Assembly (NCBI GenBank): GCA_964354865.1 | Contig: CAYHBN010000057.1 | Coordinates: 1-10,119, forward strand | DNA length: 10,119 nucleotides | Source of the DNA: JAHFJU01 sp964354865 | GTDB taxonomy: Bacteria; Patescibacteriota; Gracilibacteria; UBA1369; UM-FILTER-53-11 | Reading direction: 5' to 3' | Part shown: positions 1 through 5,628 of the stretch, piece after piece | How positions within the stretch are numbered: the first letter of the stretch is position 1 | Layout of the letters: each line of letters opens with the position of its first letter | Program-made: the position numbers and the translations under genes | The notes under the pieces: model-generated | Databases searched by the model: none | What the model saw: the letters and a program-made list of their open reading frames with translations, nothing else | Told to the model about the DNA's origin: nothing

Positions 1-2004
1 CTCATCAAGCAGACTCATAAGCTCAGGATGGTGGGCCAGAGTGATCATAAAATCGAGATCTTCAAAGGTAATTTTTTCTCCAAATTTCTTCTCAATACGA
101 GCAATAACTTCTGCCACTTTTGGATCTTCGAGCCCTATACCGAGGGCCTTGTGATCAAATGCCTTATGTGACCAAAAAATATTGCGCATGTCATTGAGAT
201 CAAACCCCAGTTTTTTTAGGTTTGCGACCATGCGACGTATATCGTTAGGTTCAACACCTGCATCATTTAATTGAGAAATTTTTTCAATGGTCATCGATGT
301 GACAGCCAGACCATACTCTTTAAGGATAGTATCAACGTCAATAACAAAATCAGCGTTTTTCCCGGACGTTACAAGTGCCTGAGATCTTTTCCTTTTTTCG
401 GAGTAGATGCCTTGATTACCCAAGTCGAATGTCGTCACAACTTTTTCAATGCCATCCATGTTTTCTCCGAGTTCTTTAATATGATGCAGTGCCTCTTCAA
501 CAGAGGATTTTGACTGCAGATTAATGACAGGATAAATGCTGAATTTTGGCCCCATTAACTTTCGTAGTCTCTCGATTATTGTTTTATTTTCCGGTGTGAG
601 TAAGTGATGAATTGCCCCACTGGGATACATAAAATCGGTGGGTTTTTCTTCCTGCATCATTAGTTTTTTATCAATGGTCCGGTCAATAGTGTAGTAACTT
701 TCTAGGTCACGATACTGATCTGGTGCGATGTGGTAATAATCGATCATCGCTACAGTGTCGATCATTTCTGCAATATCCTGGAGCGACGGTTCATGCGCTT
801 CGCCAAAAATGGTAGTAACACGTTGCAGGGAGACACACAGAAATTCACAGCTCTGCTGTTTTTTTACAATATCAATTATATACTCTAGATTTCTTGAACC
901 ATGCTCAGGATTATTGAGCATGTCTCGATAAAACTGTTGTCTGGTAAGTAGCTCCATACTTCCAAGTACCTGCGATACAGTCTCGGGCCCTTCTCTATAC
1001 ATATATAAAACTACCGCCGCCATTCTTGGATTTTTGTAGTCGACACTCATCATCGTGCTTAGCTCTTCAAGAAGACCAAAAACCGCTGGTTCAATTTCAA
1101 GGATTTTAAACAGGGGTACATATGGTATGAGCGGAGTGTGTGTTTCCACGTGTTCTCTGCTGAGCTTTTGAATGGGTTGATCTTTTACGAGCGCCGTATT
1201 CAGCTTCTTTTCAATTTTCTCAATAGAGTCAGGAAGATTGTTGATAGTGAGAAAGGAAAGTGTTTGATCACTACCAGGAAAATCCTTCATTAAAAATAGA
1301 TAATTTCTGAGCTGAATACTTTTACTCATCAGATATTTTAGATTTTTTTCTGCTACATCGGCATGTTCAATCATATGAGTAAAACTCGGTAACATAACCC
1401 CAAACTGTCCGAGCCCGGGGTCTCCTATATTCGCGTTTACTGTTTTTATAATCCACACCACTTTATCAAGCGGAACCTGATTTTTTTCAATTGCCTCAAG
1501 GAACTTTTGAAATGTGGGGTCACCTATCCAAGTGAGGTTTTCTTGATACATGACTTGTCCCCACTCTCCATCATGAATATCAATCATCGCATAGATTGAG
1601 GTGTCTAGACCAAAGGCCTTGTGTAAGGCCTTCGTTACTTCTAGCCCATTTCTATTAGCATTAAGAGCATCAATATTATGAGCATATTCAATATTAACCT
1701 TGTTCAGCCCGCCTATGTGCTCTCTTGAACGGCTATCAACTTCGTTGTTTAAAAAATCTTCCCACTCTTTTTCGAGTCGAGGATCAGCTGTATTTTTTGT
1801 CTCAATATCAATGACCGTATTTTCGTTTTGTATGTTTGGATTAAGTGCCCCACACCCTGTTGCGGCAGTACCAAGAAGCGTCATCAATGCCAGCATGCGT
1901 GTGCCGCCTCGTAATGAGCTAAGAAAACCACTCATGCGAGGACCAACGGGCAATGAGACTTCCCCAACAGTATCTTGACTATCTTTAATCGTTTTTTGTT
2001 TCAT
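1..2004 (-). CDS. Large predicted lipoprotein of unknown function (3' end beyond window)
   Basis: An uninterrupted reading frame of 668 codons runs from an ATG at 2004 to the left edge with no stop, so the C-terminus is missing. I do not recognise the family. Residues 24-51 look like a lipoprotein signal: arginines at 33 and 37, a hydrophobic stretch (LALMTLLGTAATGC) and a lipobox-like ATG-Cys51. Position -3 is Ala rather than the usual Leu, so the box is slightly atypical. The first 23 residues are an unusually long polar n-region, and Met24 (codon at 1935) would give a conventional signal length. ATG 2004 is preferred because a well-spaced promoter lies directly before it. After the signal comes a low-Cys, charged sequence that reads as mostly alpha-helical, with no catalytic motif I can name. 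If the signal is right, the protein is exported and lipid-anchored on the outer face of the cytoplasmic membrane. It is probably transcribed separately from lpdA upstream. I am sure of the gene and moderately sure of the lipoprotein call. Confidence 0.8.
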   Translation of the reverse strand, partial: MKQKTIKDSQDTVGEVSLPVGPRMSGFLSSLRGGTRMLALMTLLGTAATGCGALNPNIQNENTVIDIETKNTADPRLEKEWEDFLNNEVDSRSREHIGGLNKVNIEYAHNIDALNANRNGLEVTKALHKAFGLDTSIYAMIDIHDGEWGQVMYQENLTWIGDPTFQKFLEAIEKNQVPLDKVVWIIKTVNANIGDPGLGQFGVMLPSFTHMIEHADVAEKNLKYLMSKSIQLRNYLFLMKDFPGSDQTLSFLTINNLPDSIEKIEKKLNTALVKDQPIQKLSREHVETHTPLIPYVPLFKILEIEPAVFGLLEELSTMMSVDYKNPRMAAVVLYMYREGPETVSQVLGSMELLTRQQFYRDMLNNPEHGSRNLEYIIDIVKKQQSCEFLCVSLQRVTTIFGEAHEPSLQDIAEMIDTVAMIDYYHIAPDQYRDLESYYTIDRTIDKKLMMQEEKPTDFMYPSGAIHHLLTPENKTIIERLRKLMGPKFSIYPVINLQSKSSVEEALHHIKELGENMDGIEKVVTTFDLGNQGIYSEKRKRSQALVTSGKNADFVIDVDTILKEYGLAVTSMTIEKISQLNDAGVEPNDIRRMVANLKKLGFDLNDMRNIFWSHKAFDHKALGIGLEDPKVAEVIARIEKKFGEKITFEDLDFMITLAHHPELMSLLDE

Positions 2005-2012
2005 ATCATATC

Positions 2013-2041
2013 AGTATACCAAAAAACGGGCTGCCTGACAA
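2013..2041 (-). promoter_or_regulatory. Sigma70-type promoter for the lipoprotein gene, predicted leaderless
   Basis: On the minus strand, TTGTCA (2041-2036, 5 of 6 to consensus) and TATACT (2018-2013, 5 of 6) are separated by exactly 17 bp. Only 8 bases lie between the -10 box and the ATG at 2004. Transcription normally starts 6-8 bases after the -10 box, which would be at or within about two bases of the start codon. No Shine-Dalgarno is present or possible in such a transcript. The boxes are seen directly; the start site is inferred. Confidence 0.55.
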
Positions 2042-2061
2042 ACCTCTGCCGTAATCAACTT

Positions 2062-3399
2062 CTATTTGCAGTTTTCGAGTGCTTCTTTCAGTACCTCAGA
2101 TAAAACAGGGTGGCTGCGGAGAGAAAGAGAGAAGTCTTCAAGGGTGAATCCATGTGCCACGGCGAGTGAAGATTCGGCAATTAGGTCTGCGGCTCGTTCA
2201 CCAATTAAATGAACGCCAAGGATTTTTTTCGTCTGTTTGTCGGCAATAACTTTTGCAAATCCATCGCGGCCGGCCATAATGAGAGCTTTTGCATTGGCGC
2301 TGTAGGCGCTTTTGCCCACCATAACCGAGTCATCGTTTTCTTTCTCTACCTGCCCAACTGAACCAATTTCAGGGAGAGAGAAAATAGTGACAGGAACGGC
2401 GTACTTATTAAGCGATACGGTCGAGATACCAAGAATTGTATCCGCAACAATGGTACCTTCTTTTTCTGCGGTGTATGCCAATTTCCAGGGGCCATTGGTA
2501 CAGTCACCGATGGCGAAAATATGTTCGTTCGCTGTTTTTCCAAACTCATTTACGACAATGCCATGAGCGTCGGTTAAAACTTGTGCGGCATCGAGGTTGA
2601 GTGATTCTGTAGCCGCTTTACGGCCAACGGCAACGAGAACCTTTTCGAATTTCTGTGCATCTTCAGCAGTAATTTTTGCGTTCTTTAAAATCGTGATTTT
2701 TTTGCGCGTGAAGATTCGTTCAAGTTCAGCAGCGATATCTTTGTCTGCAAGAGGCAATAACTGTGGACCCGCTTCTGCAAGCGTTACCGCCACACCGAGT
2801 CCTGCAAAAAGTGAGGCAAATTCTACACCAACTACGCCGCCACCTATAATAAGGAGTGAAGCGGGCAGGTTTTGTAGTTCTAAAATTTCTTTATTGCTCA
2901 AATTTTTATCGCTCCACTCGAAGCCATGTAGTTCGCGTGCATACGAACCCGTTGCAATGACGATGTTTTCTGCAGTAAGAATCTGTTTTTCGCCACTATC
3001 CGCCGCAGCATTTGTTGGCGTTACTTCGACGGTATGCGTATCAACCAAAGTCGCCATCCCTTCAATAATTGTCGCCCCACTCTGCTGCACACTAAATGAA
3101 AGTTGTTTTTTGAGTTTATTAATCACATCGGCGCGGCGCTTTTGCATTTGCGGCCAGTTAACCGAAACATTTTGAATATCAATGCCAAGTGTTGCGCCTC
3201 CTTCTTTAATTCGTTCGAGTAACTCAGTTGTCCAAAGGAGCGTTTTAGTTGGTATGCAGCCATAATTCAAGCACTCGCCGCCCATTTCTTTTGAAATAAG
3301 TGCAACTTTTTTGCCGTGACTTGCAAGTTTTTTGGCACATGCGGCGCCACCGGGTCCTGATCCTATTACAAGTACGTCGAAGGTGAGTGGAGTTGTCAT
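2062..3399 (-). CDS. lpdA: Dihydrolipoamide dehydrogenase (E3)
   Basis: A 445-residue FAD- and NAD-dependent disulfide oxidoreductase that should reoxidise dihydrolipoyl groups, passing electrons through a redox disulfide and FAD to NAD+; cytoplasmic. Seen in order: FAD-binding GSGPGG (13-18), redox pair Cys43/Cys48 in GGECLNYGCIPTK, NAD-binding GGGVVG (186-191), second FAD motif AIGDC (296-300), and the C-terminal dimerisation domain with the His430/Glu435 pair (HPVLSE) typical of E3. The protein is somewhat short for the family (usually about 460-475). The missing stretch is in the NAD domain, where KNAKITAED (239-247) runs almost directly into FEKVLVAVGR (251-260). It lies 10 bp after lplA on the same strand, which supports a lipoate role over mercuric reductase or transhydrogenase relatives. 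The ATG has an SD-like GAGGT upstream. No E1 or E2 subunit is visible, so the complex it serves is unknown. Confidence 0.92.
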   Translation of the reverse strand: MTTPLTFDVLVIGSGPGGAACAKKLASHGKKVALISKEMGGECLNYGCIPTKTLLWTTELLERIKEGGATLGIDIQNVSVNWPQMQKRRADVINKLKKQLSFSVQQSGATIIEGMATLVDTHTVEVTPTNAAADSGEKQILTAENIVIATGSYARELHGFEWSDKNLSNKEILELQNLPASLLIIGGGVVGVEFASLFAGLGVAVTLAEAGPQLLPLADKDIAAELERIFTRKKITILKNAKITAEDAQKFEKVLVAVGRKAATESLNLDAAQVLTDAHGIVVNEFGKTANEHIFAIGDCTNGPWKLAYTAEKEGTIVADTILGISTVSLNKYAVPVTIFSLPEIGSVGQVEKENDDSVMVGKSAYSANAKALIMAGRDGFAKVIADKQTKKILGVHLIGERAADLIAESSLAVAHGFTLEDFSLSLRSHPVLSEVLKEALENCK

Positions 3400-3409
3400 G
3401 GGCGTAATG

Positions 3410-4192
3410 TTACCTCATTCGGTTCCATGAGTCATTGCCGTATTTTTCTTTCGCGAGCATTTCTGCCCGTATTTGTTCGGTCGGTGAAAGTTCGCCTTCG
3501 TAGAATTTTTGCTTACTAAATGCCGCCACAAATCCCGAAATAAAGGCTTCTTGCGCTTCTTCAAAGCTCACTTCTCGATTGAGTACATCACTCAATCCCG
3601 TCACCCGCTGCTTAATATCTTCAATTAATTTGCCCTTCATTTTTTCGCTTGGCACTTTTAACAGAGAGAACATTTTTTCAACATCTACTTTTAAGAGAAT
3701 TGTGCCGTGTTGTACAATAACTCCCTGTTTACGTGTCTGTGCGTTACCCGAAATTTTTCTCATTTGTACGGCGCCCTCAGCGGTAGTATAAGGCACCACA
3801 ATGTCGTTGAGCGGCACAAACTGTCCCGCTACTTCAAATAGTTTCAATCCTTCTAATATACCATCACTGATCCTTTTATATGATTCCAAAATTCCTCGTG
3901 GCACGAGCCCGCTTTTTTCTGGTATATGAATTGAGTAGGTGATTTCTTGATCATGAAAAACAGCGCCACCACCGGTCATGCGGCGCACCACTTCTACTCC
4001 ATTTTTTGCGCATGCCTCTTCATCGATTTCTTCTTGAAGACTTTGAAAATAACCCAGTGAAATTGCCGCTGGTTTCCATCCGTACAGGCGCAATGTTGCC
4101 TCACTCTCACTTCGAGAAACGGCTTCAAGAACAGCTTCGTCGATTGCCATATTCATGGCTGCAGTATTGTAATGAGTGGTGAGAAGTCGCAA
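3410..4192 (-). CDS. lplA: Lipoate-protein ligase, catalytic (large) domain
   Basis: Member of the biotin/lipoate ligase (BPL_LplA_LipB) fold; it activates lipoate with ATP and should transfer it to a lysine on E2 or H proteins in the cytoplasm. Seen, numbered from this start (260 residues): family N-terminus RLLTTHYNTAAMNMAIDEA, RRMTGGGAVFHD (70-81, lipoyl-AMP pocket), KISGNAQ with the key Lys146, HGTILL (162-167), and the usual end EKYGNDSWN. There is no C-terminal accessory domain; that domain is the neighbouring lplB. Start: the frame stays open to a TTG at 4267, but the extra 25 residues are encoded by a purine tandem repeat and overlap lplB by 32 bp. TTG at 4192 gives MRLL, which matches where family members begin. 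Met38 of the long form (4156) would delete conserved residues. Neither TTG has a Shine-Dalgarno, so the start is uncertain. It sits in an operon with lplB upstream and lpdA 10 bp downstream. Confidence 0.9.
   Translation of the reverse strand: MRLLTTHYNTAAMNMAIDEAVLEAVSRSESEATLRLYGWKPAAISLGYFQSLQEEIDEEACAKNGVEVVRRMTGGGAVFHDQEITYSIHIPEKSGLVPRGILESYKRISDGILEGLKLFEVAGQFVPLNDIVVPYTTAEGAVQMRKISGNAQTRKQGVIVQHGTILLKVDVEKMFSLLKVPSEKMKGKLIEDIKQRVTGLSDVLNREVSFEEAQEAFISGFVAAFSKQKFYEGELSPTEQIRAEMLAKEKYGNDSWNRMR
3411..3415 (-). promoter_or_regulatory. Shine-Dalgarno-like site of lpdA
   Basis: GAGGT on the minus strand ends 11 bases before the lpdA ATG at 3399 and overlaps the stop codon region of lplA (TAA, 3412-3410). 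It supports this start and coupled translation with lplA. It stands out because most other genes here have no such site. Confidence 0.45.
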
Positions 4193-4250
4193 GGGTAAGA
4201 GAGTAAGGGAGTAAGAGAGCAAGGGAGAAAGAGAGTCAGGGAAGAGGGGA
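4191..4250. repeat. 16-bp purine-rich tandem repeat at the lplB/lplA junction
   Basis: Written on the plus strand, there are two full units, AAGGGAGTAAGAGAGC (4205-4220) and AAGGGAGAAAGAGAGT (4221-4236). They are flanked by a 14-base shortened copy (4191-4204) and a degenerate one (4237-4250). One strand is almost pure purine. The array covers the end of lplB, including its TGA stop at 4238-4236, and runs up to the proposed lplA start. It would encode a Ser/Leu/Pro/Tyr low-complexity stretch if lplA started further upstream. Confidence 0.75.
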
Positions 4251-4523
4251 GTTTGAAGCGCTGACAATGGTCTGTGCGAGTGACTGGGCGTCGAGTCCGT
4301 AAAACGTGCTGTGTGTACGTGTCATAAAATCCTCAATTATTTCTTGCAAATTTTTCTCTTCAATCTTCGCGCCAAAAAGTGCTTTTTCAAGTTCGACAAG
4401 GCTCTCTTCAGGGTACATAAAAAAATCTCCTGTAATAGTGAGCTTCGAAATTTTTCCGCCCTCATCACTCAACGATATTTTGAGTAGTTTTCCGTTTGGA
4501 ACTTTATACACAGTTTTTTTCAT
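4236..4523 (-). CDS. lplB: Lipoate-protein ligase small subunit / C-terminal domain (LplB)
   Basis: A 95-residue protein resembling the lipoate-protein ligase C-terminal domain (Lip_prot_lig_C family), here as a stand-alone gene. Visible signatures are YKVPNGKLLKI (6-16) and ITGDFFMYPEE (30-40), followed by a helical half with a paired-helix look (SLVELEKALFG). In the archaeon Thermoplasma acidophilum the ligase is likewise split, and the small protein is needed for lipoate activation; I infer the same role as partner of LplA here. ATG 4523 is preferred to the TTG one codon upstream. No Shine-Dalgarno is seen. The last residues (SASNSPLP) and the TGA stop fall at or inside the purine repeat, so the C-terminus may vary between strains. 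It is the first gene of the lplB-lplA-lpdA operon, and a TATAAT box lies about 45 bp upstream. The family call rests on motif recognition only. Confidence 0.8.
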   Translation of the reverse strand: MKKTVYKVPNGKLLKISLSDEGGKISKLTITGDFFMYPEESLVELEKALFGAKIEEKNLQEIIEDFMTRTHSTFYGLDAQSLAQTIVSASNSPLP

Positions 4524-4568
4524 CAACGTTTTAATTATTTACTAATGCGAAATAAGAAACTTATGGTC

Positions 4569-4576
4569 ATTATACT
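4569..4576. promoter_or_regulatory. Overlapping divergent -10 boxes between lplB and the DsbA-like gene
   Basis: The minus strand reads a perfect TATAAT (4574-4569), pointing to lplB. The plus strand reads TATACT (4571-4576), pointing to the gene at 4614. Predicted leaders are roughly 40 bases (minus) and 30 bases (plus). Neither direction has a good -35 box at 16-18 bp: the minus side has only a T-run and the plus side has cgaaat-like sequence. The rest of the intergenic region (4524-4613) is AT-rich and contains a run of nine A (4589-4597). Confidence 0.45.
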
Positions 4577-4613
4577 AGACGGGATAGCAAAAAAAAACTA
4601 ATCTGTTTTCATT

Positions 4614-5540
4614 ATGAATGAAAACAACTCAGAACACGGCACACATCACGCAGAAAAACCTCATGGCGAACACACTACAGAGGTACATCATACCCCTACT
4701 CACGAACCAGTACATCACGTTTCGGCACATACTCCATCTGAAGAAAACAATAAAGGAGGCTTAAATATGTGGATGGTCGCTACTCTCATTTTAGCCGGTG
4801 TTATCGTCGGTTACGGCGCATCAAATTTTGCAGGATTTTCGAAAGAACCTGTAGCAGAGGTAAAAACAGTAAACGCAGAGGATGATCAAAAACAGCCCGA
4901 TGCGGCACCAGCTGCTCCTGCGGCAATTATTACCGAAGAACAAATGAAGGCTCTGCCCGAAGATGATCCGTTTTTCGGAAAAGCAGATGCCCCTGTCACA
5001 ATCGTAGAGTTTAGTGATTTTCAGTGTATTTTCTGTGACGGTTTTTACAAAGAATCACTTCCTGGCATTACAAAGGATTTTATCGACACGGGAAAGGTAA
5101 AACTTGTATATCGTGATTATCCACTTTCAATTCATCCGCAAGCAGTTGGAGCTTCACATGCAGCTGAATGTGCAGATGATCAAAAGAAGTTTAAAGAAAT
5201 GCACGATATTCTTTTTGAAAAACAAAAAGAGTGGTCAGGCAAAGAGAACGCGCTCGAAATTTTCGCGGGCTATGCAAAGACAATTGGGCTCGATGAAAAG
5301 GCATATGGCGACTGTATGACTGGTCAAAAGAATCTTCAAGAAATAAGAAAAGATATGCTCGATGGTATTGCAGTCGGTGTTCGCGGCACGCCTCATTTGT
5401 TTATTAATGATCACCGAATTTCAGGTGCGATGGACTACGAAAAAGTATTCAAACCAGCCATTCAAGCTGAGGTTGATGGCAAAGAGTGGAAGCTTGCAGT
5501 TGATCCACTAACAAATGAACCTTTCATTGAACTTTTATAA
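4614..5540 (+). CDS. Membrane-anchored DsbA-like thiol oxidoreductase with His-rich tail
   Basis: A 308-residue protein. Domains in order: a hydrophilic His-rich tail with 11 histidines between residues 8 and 39; one membrane segment (about 53-70, MVATLILAGVIVGYGAS); an Ala/Pro linker (95-104); and a DsbA/thioredoxin_4 domain from about 113. The active site is Cys138-Ile-Phe-Cys141 in EFSDFQCIFC, with the cis-proline in RGTP (Pro260). Two more cysteines, Cys186 (AAECADDQKKF) and Cys234, sit where relatives often have a second pair. The domain should lie outside the membrane, forming or rearranging disulfides in exported proteins. No DsbB/VKOR partner is visible. ATG 4614 has no Shine-Dalgarno, whereas Met52 (4767) has a perfect one, so a shorter form lacking the tail is plausible. 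The long form is chosen because the preceding 51 codons are open and resemble cytoplasmic tails of CPR membrane proteins. It is followed by the CapA-like gene 88 bp downstream. Confidence 0.88.
   Translation: MNENNSEHGTHHAEKPHGEHTTEVHHTPTHEPVHHVSAHTPSEENNKGGLNMWMVATLILAGVIVGYGASNFAGFSKEPVAEVKTVNAEDDQKQPDAAPAAPAAIITEEQMKALPEDDPFFGKADAPVTIVEFSDFQCIFCDGFYKESLPGITKDFIDTGKVKLVYRDYPLSIHPQAVGASHAAECADDQKKFKEMHDILFEKQKEWSGKENALEIFAGYAKTIGLDEKAYGDCMTGQKNLQEIRKDMLDGIAVGVRGTPHLFINDHRISGAMDYEKVFKPAIQAEVDGKEWKLAVDPLTNEPFIELL
4752..4759 (+). promoter_or_regulatory. Strong internal Shine-Dalgarno before Met52 of the DsbA-like gene
   Basis: AAAGGAGG is followed by 7 bases and then ATG at 4767, in frame with the gene. 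It is the best ribosome binding site in the window, and initiation here would give a 257-residue protein starting directly at the membrane anchor. It may also be an accident of the Lys-Gly-Gly codons (aaa gga ggc). Confidence 0.5.
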
Positions 5541-5570
5541 CCAGTGTGAGCGAAGCGGTCTCGTAAGACA

Positions 5571-5586
5571 TGACACTACTGTGTCA
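5571..5586. other. Perfect inverted repeat upstream of the CapA-like gene
   Basis: TGACAC-TACT-GTGTCA is a six-base-pair perfect dyad with a four-base centre, lying between the DsbA-like stop and the putative -35 of the next gene. No T-run follows (AAAAACTTTG does), so it is a poor intrinsic terminator. An operator or a weak RNA hairpin is equally possible. Confidence 0.35.
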
Positions 5587-5592
5587 AAAACT

Positions 5593-5622
5593 TTGTTCCC
5601 TGTACCCAACTCTAACTAGAAT
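5593..5622 (+). promoter_or_regulatory. Possible promoter of the CapA-like gene, predicted leaderless
   Basis: TAGAAT (5617-5622, 5 of 6 to consensus) ends 6 bases before the ATG at 5629. TTGTTC (5593-5598, 3 of 6) is 18 bp upstream of it. No Shine-Dalgarno is present. The -35 is weak, so the call rests mostly on the -10 and its spacing. Confidence 0.35.
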
Positions 5623-5628
5623 CTCGTT

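Noticed and set aside
271..513. Plus-strand open frames opposite the lipoprotein gene (also 1700-1978)
   Set aside because: Both lie inside the uninterrupted 668-codon minus-strand frame and have no recognisable domain or ribosome site.
2013..2045. GC-rich stretch followed by six T as a terminator of lpdA
   Set aside because: On the minus strand the bases before the T-run do not form a stable hairpin; only three outer pairs can be made. The T-run is better explained as the spacer of the lipoprotein promoter.
2597..3175. 192-codon plus-strand frame opposite lpdA
   Set aside because: It is antisense to a gene with all E3 motifs; its Ser/Ala/Cys-rich composition is what the opposite strand of such a gene produces.
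4193..4267. 25-residue extension of LplA to a TTG at 4267
   Set aside because: It is encoded by the purine tandem repeat, overlaps lplB and is not family-like. The frame is open, however, so it cannot be excluded without protein data.
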